Notes: a model not told the origin generated them from the letters alone. DNA of 64,000 bases from Anaerolineales bacterium (GCA_020060465.1 JAGVAD010000009.1:1-64000), one strand, 5' to 3'. Positions 25,032-34,103 are shown, counted from the first letter of the stretch. Program-made: numbers and translations.

Positions 25032-27029
25032 TTACTTCTGTATCACTCCCGGCTTGCCCACTGCCAAAGCCTCCAGGCGCGCCATACCATCCCAGATTGG
25101 CCGTTCGATGATCTCCACTGTTACAGCTTCAGCGCCGGCGGCGCGCGCCTCGCTTTCCACAAATTCAGCCAGCGTTTGGCGCGCATGCGCTAAGGCATCC
25201 TCGTAACGGGTAAAACACCGCTGGGTGTTCGCCGCCCGGCTAAAATAACCAACCAGCCCAACCCCTTCCACGCGCGGCAAAACCTCCGCTTGTGCCCGAA
25301 AAGCCACCCCGCTCACCGCTGCGCCCACCGCATTCGCCACCTCATAATGATCGGGTAATATCAATTCTGTCCCCAGCGCCTGGGCTACCCGTTGGAGGAA
25401 AGCCTGCGCCGGTGCGCCGATGCCCACCAGCGGCATTTTCAAGAACACCTTACATCCCAGGAAGGGGTCGGAGGGCAAGATGCTCTCGGTTATCAGCCAG
25501 CGATCCAGATGACCATCGCGGTGTATGACGCCGGCGGTTTCTTCCTGCGAGAGCGACTTATGGCTAAGAAACTGAACAATCTCTGCGATGATACGCTGAG
25601 TCAACAGGGCGCGCACGCGGCGGACGAATTCTTCTGGCGATTCATTCCAAATGCGGGCTGCGGCATTCACCCAGGCTAGCGCGCTTTCAACATCCCAAGC
25701 GGTGAATTCCCCGCTGACGTGAAGCAGATCAGTAGGCGTCAACGCAGCGCGCTCGATGATCTCTCGCTCCAACAATTCTCGGCGCACGAACGGCGGGATG
25801 GATCCGACCTGTTTGCGCAGATCAGCATAGCGTTGCGGCCCTTGTCGCAATAATTCAATCAACTGTTCGCCCAGAGAATTTTCCAATGAGCGGTTTGGCT
25901 CGCGCCGCAATAACCAATATTCCAGATTCTCAGAATACAATACGTTCGGCTGCGACCGCAGTGTTCGCAGCAGATCTTCCCTGACTCCTGTATCTTGGGC
26001 GCACAGATACGAGATGGGTAGCGCTCGCTCCGGCCCTATCTGTAAACGACGCCAATGATCAAAGGTGATACAGCTATCCCCGCCCAGCCCAAACGAACGC
26101 GCCCGAATGGTGCGGATGCAAGTCTGGAAGGAACCCACTGTCGCCGCTCGTTCCAGGCTTTGCACTTGTCCATTTTCGATGATCGCCAAATCAGTGGTCG
26201 TGCCGCCAACGTCCACCACCAGAGCGCGCTGAACATCCGCTAAATAGCGCGCCCCAACCGCGCTGGTAGCCGGCCCTGAATGAACAATCTCCAACGGGCG
26301 TTGGCGTGCAAATTCAGCGCGCGCTAGTGAACCATCGCCGCGCACGATCATCACCGGACAATGCAAGCCATGTTCGCTCATCATCTTCTCAACTGCGGAC
26401 AGGAACTCCTGCGTATTGCCCAGCAGCGAAGCGTTCAACGCCGCGGTGGTAGCCCGCCAAATCGAGTTCAATTCGCTGGACAGATGGTGCGCCTGCACCA
26501 CCGGCAATTGGCTATGGCTGGCCAGCAACTCAGCGGCGCGTTGTTCGTGACTGGCGTCCACCGGTCCGCTGTAAGCGCTCACTGCAAAAGCCTCCGCCCG
26601 GCTCTGAGCTTGTTCAGCAGCCAGCAGTAGAGCTGCTTCATCCAGCGGCTGGCGTTCAACGCCGTCCAGCCCATGCAGCCCGCCGATGAAATAATGCTCC
26701 AACGCACCAAATTGCTTGTCAAAGCCAAAGCGCCGCACCAGATCGGGGTCATATCCCAATAACATCAACGCCACTGGACGCCGCTTGCCCTCTACGATGG
26801 CGTTGGTTGCCAGAGTGGTAGAAAGCGATACCATAGCCACGCGCTCAGGATCGGGAGGAACGATTTGCGCCAGCGCCTCGCCGATGCAAAGCTTCAAATC
26901 ATGGTGTGTGGTGCGTACCTTCACCTTTTTAACCACCCGATGAGTAGAGCGCTCAAGAAGAACCGCGTCGGTGAATGTACCACCCGTGTCAATGCCAATC
27001 GAAAACTGTGTTAAAGTTGGTTGATCCAT
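25032..27029 (-). CDS. Hydantoinase/oxoprolinase family protein (HyuA-like)
   Basis: A 665-residue ATP-dependent cyclic-amide hydrolase of the ASKHA-like fold. The N-terminal phosphate loop FSIGIDTGGTFTDAVLLE is followed by the second ATP motif VVDVGGTTTDLAIIENGQV near 272. The family acts on hydantoins, 5-oxoproline or N-methylhydantoin, usually together with a HyuB subunit; no hyuB is in the window. The C-terminal 170 residues replace the usual C-domain. It is divergent from the GntR regulator of the sugar operon, with a 215-base hairpin-rich gap between them. Confidence 0.85.
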   Translation of the reverse strand: MDQPTLTQFSIGIDTGGTFTDAVLLERSTHRVVKKVKVRTTHHDLKLCIGEALAQIVPPDPERVAMVSLSTTLATNAIVEGKRRPVALMLLGYDPDLVRRFGFDKQFGALEHYFIGGLHGLDGVERQPLDEAALLLAAEQAQSRAEAFAVSAYSGPVDASHEQRAAELLASHSQLPVVQAHHLSSELNSIWRATTAALNASLLGNTQEFLSAVEKMMSEHGLHCPVMIVRGDGSLARAEFARQRPLEIVHSGPATSAVGARYLADVQRALVVDVGGTTTDLAIIENGQVQSLERAATVGSFQTCIRTIRARSFGLGGDSCITFDHWRRLQIGPERALPISYLCAQDTGVREDLLRTLRSQPNVLYSENLEYWLLRREPNRSLENSLGEQLIELLRQGPQRYADLRKQVGSIPPFVRRELLEREIIERAALTPTDLLHVSGEFTAWDVESALAWVNAAARIWNESPEEFVRRVRALLTQRIIAEIVQFLSHKSLSQEETAGVIHRDGHLDRWLITESILPSDPFLGCKVFLKMPLVGIGAPAQAFLQRVAQALGTELILPDHYEVANAVGAAVSGVAFRAQAEVLPRVEGVGLVGYFSRAANTQRCFTRYEDALAHARQTLAEFVESEARAAGAEAVTVEIIERPIWDGMARLEALAVGKPGVIQK

Positions 27030-27104
27030 GGCGATAATTTTACCCCGCCCATCAAAGATTCCCGCCTCACAGATTGTTAATTGACGGGAGAATCACAACG
27101 CCAA

Positions 27105-27182
27105 CGGACAAAATCCGACGGCTACTTTTATCAAGCCCGCAAAGCGGGCTTCCTTCTGTGCGCGGCGTCGGTTTCCAACCGA
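27105..27182. other. Run of three compact stem-loops in divergent intergenic region
   Basis: Three perfect hairpins follow one another between the hydantoinase and GntR genes: CGGA-CAAAA-TCCG (27105-27117), AAGCCCGC-AAA-GCGGGCTT (27133-27151) and TCGGTT-TCC-AACCGA (27168-27182). They lie upstream of the GntR promoter. If transcribed they would be in the 5' leader of the hydantoinase gene on the minus strand. The middle one could be a terminator or attenuator; only a CT-rich stretch follows it. Confidence 0.4.
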
Positions 27183-27190
27183 TCCTAGAC

Positions 27191-27237
27191 TTGACTCTCG
27201 AATCAGCCATGTTATAATTTAGATGTATTGACATCTA
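27191..27237 (+). promoter_or_regulatory. Promoter and palindromic operator of the GntR-controlled sugar operon
   Basis: TTGACT (27191-27196), a 16-base spacer and TATAAT (27213-27218) are followed at once by a perfect palindrome TAGATGT-ATTG-ACATCTA (27220-27237). This dyad covers the expected transcription start, where a repressor would block initiation. Its position next to the GntR gene suggests autoregulation. Only 7 bases separate the dyad from the ATG, and there is no Shine-Dalgarno. Confidence 0.65.
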
Positions 27238-27244
27238 TATATCT

Positions 27245-28024
27245 ATGAATTCCATAGACAAAGTCAAATCGCTCTTCAAGATTGATCATTCCAGCAAGTT
27301 GCCTCTTTACAGCCAGATCGAGCGCAATTTGAAGGATTTGATCACCCGCGGCGACCTGACCGACGGCCAGATGATCCCCTCTGAATGGGAACTGGCTGCC
27401 TTATACGGCGTCAGTCGCTTGACCGCGCGGCGCGCGATTGATGAATTGGTGCGCCAGAATTGGCTCTACAGGCGGCATGGAGTGGGCACATTCGTTAAAC
27501 AACCCTTCCGCGCCACAATTGCCGCCAGCAAGTTAAGTTTTACCGAACAAATGAAAGCCATTGGACGCCGTCCAAGCAGCCGGGTGTTGAGTTGTCGCCT
27601 CATTCCTGCTCCGCCGATTATCGCTCAGCGCCTTCAGATCGCCGAAGGGGAGCCGTTGGTTGAAATCGCCCGCCTGCGTTTGGCCGATGAAACCCCTATT
27701 TTGTACGAAATCGCTCGTCTCCCCAGTCGTAAATTCCCATCTTTAGAAATGCACACCTGGGGCGCAGAGGATTCGCTTTATCGGCTGCTCCATGAACGTT
27801 ACGGGGTAATTGTAACCGGCCTGGATCACACCATCAAGCCCGTTCTGTTGTCGCCCAAAGAGGCAGCTTACTTCAAGACTGAGCCAGGGCTGCCTGCTCT
27901 GGTAAGCGAGATCACAGCTTTTGCTCAAGATGGGGCACCCGTGGAGTATTCCTGGTCGGTATCCAACGGCGATAAAGGCGAGTTCTATTTTCGCTTTCGC
28001 CAGGTAGAAACAGGCGCTTCGTGA
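27245..28024 (+). CDS. GntR-family (HutC subfamily) transcriptional regulator
   Basis: A 259-residue regulator. Residues 18-85 form the GntR winged helix (YSQIERNLKDLITRGDL, then LAALYGVSRLTARRAIDELV). Residues 95-255 form the UTRA effector domain with the HutC/NagR pattern (GRRPSSRVLSCRLIPAPP, EGEPLVEIARLRLADETPI). UTRA domains bind small sugars or sugar phosphates, which fits the downstream sugar uptake genes and the nearby SIS and ROK genes. Its likely operator is the palindrome at 27220-27237. It probably represses the operon until an amino-sugar phosphate or similar ligand binds. Confidence 0.9.
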   Translation: MNSIDKVKSLFKIDHSSKLPLYSQIERNLKDLITRGDLTDGQMIPSEWELAALYGVSRLTARRAIDELVRQNWLYRRHGVGTFVKQPFRATIAASKLSFTEQMKAIGRRPSSRVLSCRLIPAPPIIAQRLQIAEGEPLVEIARLRLADETPILYEIARLPSRKFPSLEMHTWGAEDSLYRLLHERYGVIVTGLDHTIKPVLLSPKEAAYFKTEPGLPALVSEITAFAQDGAPVEYSWSVSNGDKGEFYFRFRQVETGAS

Positions 28025-28050
28025 TTTTCGCTTGCAGAAAGGAGAAACTA

Positions 28051-28119
28051 TTGCCGATTAATGATGCTTTGTGGTCATATACATATCCTATTTTCGATCC
28101 TGAGGAGAGAGAAAAATGA
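28051..28119 (+). CDS. Possible 22-residue leader peptide upstream of the sugar-binding protein
   Basis: A TTG codon at 28051 has AAAGGAG 6 bases upstream. It opens a 22-codon frame that ends in TGA overlapping the ATG of the next gene (AAATGA). The peptide would begin MPINDALWSYTYPIF. The overlap would couple translation of the lipoprotein gene, which also has its own GGAG. I know no matching family, and chance is a fair alternative. Confidence 0.3.
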   Translation: MPINDALWSYTYPIFDPEEREK

Positions 28120-29408
28120 AGAACTTGAAAACTCCATTTGCCTTGACAATCGTATTGGCTCTACTGGCTGGAGCATTGGGTTGTCAGCCTGCCCAGCAAG
28201 CTGGCCCAGCGACCATCCGCGTGTTGACTATGGAACAGGCTGGTCCTACGGTTGAAGAAATGAACGCCATCGTGGAAGAGTTCAACAAAGCCAACCCCAA
28301 TATCAAGGTGGAGATCGAATACGTCTCCTACGATGCCCTGCACGATAAAATCACCACGGCGATGGCCTCCACACCGCCAGCCTATGATGTTTTCCTCGTT
28401 GATGACATCTGGTACGCAGAATTCGCGAAAGCCGGCTACATCCTGGATGTAACCGACCGCATCACAAAGGACATGCGCGACAAAATCTTTACCGCCTCCT
28501 GGGACATTACCACAGTAGGCGGCAAAGTGTATGGTATGCCCTGGTTGCTCGACGAGAAATATTTCTACTATAATGAAGAGCTGCTGAGTCAGGCTGGTTT
28601 CTCCGCCCCGCCCAAGACCTGGGAAGAGTTGGTTGACCAGGCGAAAGTCATCAAGGAAAAGGGCATCGTCGAATATCCAATCGTTTGGTCTTGGGGTCAA
28701 TACGAGGCCGCCATTTGCGATTGGGTGACTCTACTGTATGGCAACGGCGGTCGCCTGGTGGATGACAGCGGCAAGCCGGTTTTTAACGACGAAACCGGCG
28801 TGAAAACTCTTACCTGGATGTTGCAGACCATAGATGAAGGCATCACCAACCCGGCTTCAGTCTCCTACGTTGAGGAAGACGTACGCAACGTTTTCTCTCA
28901 GGGCAAAGCTGTTTTTGCCACCAACTGGGTTTACATGTACGACCTGGTGAACTTTAACGCTGAGCAATCCCAGGTGACCGGTAAGATCAAGATGTCCCTT
29001 ATGCCCGCTTTTGCGAACAGCGGCGTGCAAAGCGCCACCATCAACGGTTCGATGGGCTTTTCGGTGGCTGCCACTTCTCCCAATAAAGACGCCGCCTGGA
29101 AATACATCGAATTCCTCACCTCAGAGGACGTCCAGAACCGCTATTCGGCGCACTTGTTGCCCATCTGGCAAACCTCCTACCAGGGCGAGAGCCTGAACAA
29201 ACTGATGGGCTATACACCCGCCAACGCTACCACGGTGCCCATGTTCAATGAGCAGTTCCCCTTTGCCCATGTCCGCCCCAAGGTTGCATATTATCCAGAA
29301 GCCTCCAAGGCTTTACAATTAGCCCTGCAATTGGCGCTCACCAAACAGAAAACCCCGCAGCAGGCGCTGGATGAAGCCGCTGCCAAATGGGTTGAGCTGG
29401 CGAAATAA
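28116..29408 (+). CDS. Sugar ABC transporter substrate-binding lipoprotein
   Basis: A 430-residue extracellular sugar-binding protein of ABC cluster B (family 1 SBP). The signal ends in a lipobox GALGC with the lipidated Cys at about residue 23. The mature part shows EFNKANPNIKVEIEYVSYDA near 52 and FLVDDIWYAEFAKAGYILDV near 93, the usual hinge region. It would capture a mono- or oligosaccharide and deliver it to the two permeases that follow. A 12-base hairpin (29427-29463) lies behind it, a common device for expressing the binding protein more strongly than the permeases. Confidence 0.9.
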   Translation: MKNLKTPFALTIVLALLAGALGCQPAQQAGPATIRVLTMEQAGPTVEEMNAIVEEFNKANPNIKVEIEYVSYDALHDKITTAMASTPPAYDVFLVDDIWYAEFAKAGYILDVTDRITKDMRDKIFTASWDITTVGGKVYGMPWLLDEKYFYYNEELLSQAGFSAPPKTWEELVDQAKVIKEKGIVEYPIVWSWGQYEAAICDWVTLLYGNGGRLVDDSGKPVFNDETGVKTLTWMLQTIDEGITNPASVSYVEEDVRNVFSQGKAVFATNWVYMYDLVNFNAEQSQVTGKIKMSLMPAFANSGVQSATINGSMGFSVAATSPNKDAAWKYIEFLTSEDVQNRYSAHLLPIWQTSYQGESLNKLMGYTPANATTVPMFNEQFPFAHVRPKVAYYPEASKALQLALQLALTKQKTPQQALDEAAAKWVELAK

Positions 29409-29426
29409 GGTTTTATTTGGCTCGCA

Positions 29427-29463
29427 GATGGGGGTCCCTGAAGAGCTTCTTGGGACCCTCATC
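29427..29463 (+). terminator. Intercistronic hairpin after the sugar-binding protein
   Basis: GATGGGGGTCCC (29427-29438) and GGGACCCTCATC (29452-29463) pair over 12 bases with one G-U pair and a 13-base loop. No T-run follows. It probably stabilises the upstream message or works as a partial terminator. The two Liv systems have similar hairpins in the same position. Confidence 0.6.
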
Positions 29464-29479
29464 TCATAACGGAGCGTGA

Positions 29480-30379
29480 ATGGTTCGGAAACTGACCCTC
29501 CGTCAACATGACGCATTAATCGGCTTATTTTTGATCCTCCCCAGCCTGATCATTATCCTGGGGATCTCATTGCAGCCTATTTTATCCACCCTGTATTTCA
29601 GCCTGTTCGAAGCCAGCCGCGGCATCAATACTCCACAAACCTTCATCGGGTTAGGCAATTATGTTACTCTTCTCACCGATGCGGTCTTCTGGGCTGCCAT
29701 TGGGCGCACTTTATATTTCACGCTCGTTTCCGTCGGCCTCGAACTTGTCTTAGGTCTGGCAATTGCTCAGCTCATCCACACCCAGCCTCCTGGCTGGCGC
29801 TTTCTGCGCACCAGCCTGATCATACCCTGGGCTGTACCCACGATTGTCAATGGCACCATGTGGCGCTGGATCTATAACGCGGATTATGGCGCTCTGAACG
29901 GTTTACTACTGCAACTAGGTCTTATCAATAAATATATTCCCTGGCTCACCAAGCCCGAATTGGCTATGAACCTGGTCATCCTGGCCGACATCTGGCATAG
30001 CGTACCCTTCATCGCCTTGATTTTACAAGCAGCCCTCGCCACGCTACCTGCCGACCTGGAAGAAGCGGCCGCCGTGGATGGCGCCAATGCATTGCAGCGT
30101 TTCCTGCTGATCCGCCTGCCATTGTTGCGGCCGGCCATTCTGGTTGCCCTGGTCATCCGCACGGTGGAAGCTTTCCGCGTCTTCGACATCATTTATGTCA
30201 TCACCAATGGCGGCCCAGCTTTCAGCACAGTAACCATATCCTATTTGACCTACCTGGAAACTTTCAGTTTTGGTCACATCGGGCGCGGCTCGGCGCTCTC
30301 TTTTCTGATTTCACTTTTTACCCTTGTCATGGCTTTTGTTTACATTCGTATCTTATACCGACCAGAGGAGAAGCTATGA
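29480..30379 (+). CDS. Sugar ABC transporter permease (MalF/UgpA type)
   Basis: A 299-residue inner-membrane permease with six hydrophobic segments. The cytoplasmic EAA loop reads EEAAAVDGANALQRFLLIRL near 195, the coupling helix for an ATPase. The start MVRKLTLRQHDAL has GGAG 7 bases before it. It overlaps the second permease by 4 bases. No ATPase gene is in the operon, so a shared MsiK/MalK-type ATPase is probably used. Confidence 0.93.
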   Translation: MVRKLTLRQHDALIGLFLILPSLIIILGISLQPILSTLYFSLFEASRGINTPQTFIGLGNYVTLLTDAVFWAAIGRTLYFTLVSVGLELVLGLAIAQLIHTQPPGWRFLRTSLIIPWAVPTIVNGTMWRWIYNADYGALNGLLLQLGLINKYIPWLTKPELAMNLVILADIWHSVPFIALILQAALATLPADLEEAAAVDGANALQRFLLIRLPLLRPAILVALVIRTVEAFRVFDIIYVITNGGPAFSTVTISYLTYLETFSFGHIGRGSALSFLISLFTLVMAFVYIRILYRPEEKL

Positions 30380-31227
30380 ACAAGGTGTTGCGCACACTGA
30401 TCCTTGTAATGCTGGTCGCGCTGGTTTTATTGTTTATCTATCTTCCGGTCGCCTGGTTGGTGATTTCCAGCATCTCCACCCGCGCCGAATTGCTTTCGAC
30501 TCCCATCCATTGGATTCCACAACAACCCACCCTCCAGAATTACCTCAATATCTTCTTCCCATCCCAGGGCGTCTCTGAGGTCGCCCGCACCTTTCGTATC
30601 ACATTGTGGAATTCATTTGTCGTGGCGTCTTCTGTCACTGCGATCACCCTGGTCGTCGGGTCATTGGCTGCCTATGCCCTGATACGTCTGCGGTTGCCGT
30701 TTAGCCAGACGATGTTGATTGGCATTATGGGTACACGCATGATCCCAGAAATTTCGCTGGTCATACCGCTGTACATCTTCGCCTCACGCCTCCGCCTCCT
30801 CAACACCCCTACGATCCTGATTATTACCTATCTAAGTTTCGCCCTGCCCTTTGCCATCTGGTTGATGGCCGCCTTCTTTGACACCATTCCCATCGAACTG
30901 GAAGACGCCGCTCGCGTGGATGGCTGCAGCCGTCTGCAGACCCTGGCGCGCATTATCCTGCCCATCTCCGCTCCGGGGCTGGTATCCACAGGTCTGTTTG
31001 TCTTTCTCACCGCCTGGGACGAGTTCTTCTTCGCCCTTATCTTCACCAGCACCGTTGCCGCCAAGACCGTACCGGTGGCGATCGCCGAGTTCACCGGTCG
31101 CTACGTGGTAGATGTCGGCAGCATGATGACCGGCGGCGTGCTGGCAGCCATTCCCCCAGTGCTCTTTTCATTGATCTTCCAACGTTACATCGTTAGCGGC
31201 CTGACCGCAGGAGCAGTGAAAGGTTGA
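30376..31227 (+). CDS. Sugar ABC transporter permease (MalG/UgpE type)
   Basis: This 283-residue partner permease has six hydrophobic segments. The EAA loop ELEDAARVDGCSRLQTLARI lies near 176, and the family-typical LVISSISTRAELLSTPI segment near 30. It forms a heterodimer with the preceding permease. Its ATG overlaps the upstream gene by 4 bases, and its own stop overlaps the TTG start of the ROK gene by 4 bases, so all three are tightly coupled. Confidence 0.93.
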   Translation: MNKVLRTLILVMLVALVLLFIYLPVAWLVISSISTRAELLSTPIHWIPQQPTLQNYLNIFFPSQGVSEVARTFRITLWNSFVVASSVTAITLVVGSLAAYALIRLRLPFSQTMLIGIMGTRMIPEISLVIPLYIFASRLRLLNTPTILIITYLSFALPFAIWLMAAFFDTIPIELEDAARVDGCSRLQTLARIILPISAPGLVSTGLFVFLTAWDEFFFALIFTSTVAAKTVPVAIAEFTGRYVVDVGSMMTGGVLAAIPPVLFSLIFQRYIVSGLTAGAVKG

Positions 31228-32180
31228 GCAGCGAGATCGTCATCGGCATTGATCTGGGTGGCACTCATGTCCGCGCTGGCGCATTCACTTCGAATGGCGA
31301 GATGTTGGCAGTGCAAGAAACGCCCATCGAAGCTGCCCGCGGGCCAGAGCCTGGACTGCGGCGCATCCAAAACTTGATCGAAGCGATCTGGAACGCGTCA
31401 GGGGCGAAGATGCTTCTCGGCATCGGCGTTGGCTCCACCGGGCCAATTGATCCAATACACGGCATGATCAACAACCCCTTTACCCTGCCCGGTTGGGAAA
31501 ACGTCCCAATTTCTGCCTGGCTGCGCAACGCCTTTGACGTCCCCGTCGCCCTGGAAAATGACGCCGATGTGGCTGCGCTGGGCGAATACTGGCGCGGAGC
31601 CGGTCAATCTATCCAACGCTTATACGCTGTGACAGTTGGCACCGGCGTTGGGACCGCCCTGATCCTCGATGGGCAAATATATCGCGGCATGGATGGCTTG
31701 CATCCCGAAGGCGGTCATGTGATATTAGATCCATCTGGCCCGCCCTGTTATTGCGGCGCACATGGTTGTTGGGAGAGCCTGTGCGCCGGGCCAGCCATTG
31801 CCCGTCAGGCGCGGCAGGCGGATCTACATCATTCAATCTTGTTGGAAATGGCCGGCGGCGATGTCGAGAAGATTGACGCTCGACTGGTCGCTGAGGCCGC
31901 TCGCCTCGGCGATCCACCCGCTTGCGCCATCATAGACAAAACTGCCCATTATTTCAGCCTGGGGATCATCAATGTCATCCACTCCATAACGCCAGAGATG
32001 ATTGTGCTTGGCGGCGGTGTAATGAAAAGCGCAGATTTGTTTCTGCCCCATTTAAGCAAGGCGATCGCCGCCCATTCTATAATGATCCCTGCCCATCGCG
32101 TGCGCATCGCGCCGGCGCAGCTTGGCAATTATGCCGGTCTATACGGCGCTGCCTACACCATCTGGTCAACGATAAAATGA
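31224..32180 (+). CDS. ROK-family sugar kinase
   Basis: A 318-residue ROK protein. Start is TTG 31224 overlapping the preceding stop. The ATP phosphate loop is IGIDLGGTHVRAG (near 7). The sugar-binding ENDADVAALGEYWRGAG near 111 contains the catalytic Asp. The zinc motif CYCGAHGCWE near 174 has the CxCGxxGCxE Cys residues. ROK kinases phosphorylate glucose, N-acetylglucosamine, N-acetylmannosamine or fructose. With the SIS protein next to it, an amino sugar is a reasonable guess. No DNA-binding domain is present, so it is a kinase rather than a NagC-type repressor. Confidence 0.92.
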   Translation: MSSEIVIGIDLGGTHVRAGAFTSNGEMLAVQETPIEAARGPEPGLRRIQNLIEAIWNASGAKMLLGIGVGSTGPIDPIHGMINNPFTLPGWENVPISAWLRNAFDVPVALENDADVAALGEYWRGAGQSIQRLYAVTVGTGVGTALILDGQIYRGMDGLHPEGGHVILDPSGPPCYCGAHGCWESLCAGPAIARQARQADLHHSILLEMAGGDVEKIDARLVAEAARLGDPPACAIIDKTAHYFSLGIINVIHSITPEMIVLGGGVMKSADLFLPHLSKAIAAHSIMIPAHRVRIAPAQLGNYAGLYGAAYTIWSTIK

Positions 32181-33226
32181 ATTTGGAAACCAACCCCTAT
32201 GTACAAGATATTTTGAGCCAGGCGGACGCACTGCAAAACGCCCTGGCGCGCTTCGACATGACTCCGCTCAAACCCATCACCTCTATCGTACGACGAGGCG
32301 GCTTCGACCGCATCGTGCTGACCGGTATGGGGGCTTCTTTCTATGCCGCCTATCCAATCTGGCTGCGCTTGGTTCAAGCCGGGCTGCCTGCCTATTGGCT
32401 CGATGCTTCGGAACTCATACATCACGCTCGCCCTCTGCTCACTGGCAAGACGCTGCTCTGGGTCTTCTCTCAATCCGGTCGCAGCGCCGAGATCATCGCC
32501 TTGTTGGAGCAATATGAACAAGACAGCATGACATTGCTGGCGACTGTGAACGATCTGAGTAGCCCCCTGGCCCGAACCGCTGGCGACTTTGTGATCCCGC
32601 TCTGGGCGCAGCCCGAGCAAAGCGTTTCTACCCGTACCTATCTGAACACCCTGGCGCTCAGTCAACTGGCAGCCCTGGTTTTAACTGACGATGATGCGCG
32701 AATCGGCATTCAGCAATTACAGGCAACCGCTGCCGCCATCTTTGAATATCTTGCCGATTGGAAAAAACATTTACAGGAAATACGCTCTCAGATAAAGCTC
32801 ACCCGCAACCTGGTTTTGCTCGGCCGCGGTTATTCGCTTGCCGCAGTATACACGGGTGCGCTGATCCTGGGCGAAGCCGCCAAGGTCGGCGCAATCGGCT
32901 TACAAGCTGGCGAGTTTCGACATGGCCCGCTGGAACTGGCCGGCCCAGAATTGACTGCTCTGCTCTTCGCCGGACCACTGGAAACACAACCCTTGATGGC
33001 GCGTCTCCATTATGATCTGCTTCAAATCGGCGCACGCTCGATCTGGGTTGCTCCACTTAACAGCCCGTCCCTAAAGCCACAGATCCCAATGCCAGATGTA
33101 ACCGGCATTGGCGCACCTCTGGCTGAAATTCTGCCCATTCAACTGCTCACTCTTCATCTGGCTGCTGAGCTCGGCGTTGAAGCGGGCAAATTCTTGCACA
33201 TTGGCAAAGTCACTCTAAGCGAATGA
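32177..33226 (+). CDS. SIS-domain sugar-phosphate isomerase/deaminase
   Basis: A 349-residue protein with two SIS domains, like the isomerase half of GlmS or the AgaS/FrlB enzymes. Start ATG 32177 overlaps the ROK stop by 4 bases; a longer frame upstream overlaps ROK and is not real. The first SIS domain has VLTGMGASFYAAYPIWL near 47 and VFSQSGRSAEIIALLEQY near 98 (phosphate-binding Ser-rich turn). The second has LGRGYSLAAVYTGALILGEA near 215. No glutaminase domain is present. It probably deaminates or isomerises the sugar phosphate made by the ROK kinase. Confidence 0.85.
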   Translation: MNLETNPYVQDILSQADALQNALARFDMTPLKPITSIVRRGGFDRIVLTGMGASFYAAYPIWLRLVQAGLPAYWLDASELIHHARPLLTGKTLLWVFSQSGRSAEIIALLEQYEQDSMTLLATVNDLSSPLARTAGDFVIPLWAQPEQSVSTRTYLNTLALSQLAALVLTDDDARIGIQQLQATAAAIFEYLADWKKHLQEIRSQIKLTRNLVLLGRGYSLAAVYTGALILGEAAKVGAIGLQAGEFRHGPLELAGPELTALLFAGPLETQPLMARLHYDLLQIGARSIWVAPLNSPSLKPQIPMPDVTGIGAPLAEILPIQLLTLHLAAELGVEAGKFLHIGKVTLSE

Positions 33227-33263
33227 AGCTGGGTATTGGAAATAACCTCTAGGAGTCAACCGC

Positions 33264-34103
33264 ATGAAATTTGGCTTTGTACAACCCTATGGAGACGCGC
33301 GCCTATCCGCTGAACTGGCCGCGCTGGCCGAACGGTCTGGTTGGGATGGTTTTTTCGTTTGGGAGCCGGTGTGGGGTTTCGACGCCTGGATATGTCTGAG
33401 CGCTGCAGCTATGGTCACCGAACGCATCCGCCTGGGTACAATGATCACGCCGCTCTCACGCATGAGGCCATGGAAATTGGCATCCGAAACGATCACGCTG
33501 GATCATCTATCTGGTGGTCGGGTTATTCTATCCGTCGGTTTAGGCGCGGTAGATACCGGCTTTAGCGCATTTGGCGAGGTGGTTGATCGTAAACAACGTG
33601 CTGAACTGCTGGATGAGGGGCTGGAGATCCTCACTGGACTGTGGCGTGGACAGCCTTTTCGCTTTGACGGCAAGCATTATCATGTCACTGAAACCGACTT
33701 CATGCCCCCGCCCCCACCCCTGCAACAGCCGCGCATCCCGATATGGGTGGTTGGCGCCTGGCCAAGACAGAAATCAATGGCACGTGCCTTACGCTATGAT
33801 GGCATCTTGCCCTCGGCAATCCAGGAATCAGATGGAAAGCGCCAGGCGCGACAGGCCAACCCGCAAGAAGTGGCCCAAATTGCGGCTTACATTCAAGCCA
33901 ACCGCTCATCTGATGCGCCTTTTGATATTGTCGTAGAAGGTGTTACACCCGGCGATAAGCCGCAAAAAGCTCGCGCTATCGTGGCTGAATGGGCGCAGGT
34001 TGGCGCTACCTGGTGGATCGAAGCTCTATGGAACTTGCCAAACGATACAGACGGATTAATGGCTATACGAAAAAGAATTGAACAGGGACCGCCAGCCGTG
34101 TAA
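33264..34103 (+). CDS. LLM-class flavin-dependent oxidoreductase
   Basis: A 279-residue luciferase-like monooxygenase fold. It begins MKFGFVQPYGD; the F420/FMN-type pattern continues with ERIRLGTMITPLSRMRPWKL near 54 and LDHLSGGRVILSVGLG near 80. Which flavin it uses (FMN or F420) is not clear from sequence. It starts 37 bases after the SIS gene and is the last gene of the sugar operon by spacing. A role in catabolism of the imported compound is possible but not shown. Confidence 0.85.
   Translation: MKFGFVQPYGDARLSAELAALAERSGWDGFFVWEPVWGFDAWICLSAAAMVTERIRLGTMITPLSRMRPWKLASETITLDHLSGGRVILSVGLGAVDTGFSAFGEVVDRKQRAELLDEGLEILTGLWRGQPFRFDGKHYHVTETDFMPPPPPLQQPRIPIWVVGAWPRQKSMARALRYDGILPSAIQESDGKRQARQANPQEVAQIAAYIQANRSSDAPFDIVVEGVTPGDKPQKARAIVAEWAQVGATWWIEALWNLPNDTDGLMAIRKRIEQGPPAV

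Noticed and set aside
31922-32176. N-terminal extension of the SIS protein
   Set aside because: It lies within the ROK kinase gene; ATG 32177 overlaps the ROK stop in the usual ATGA way.
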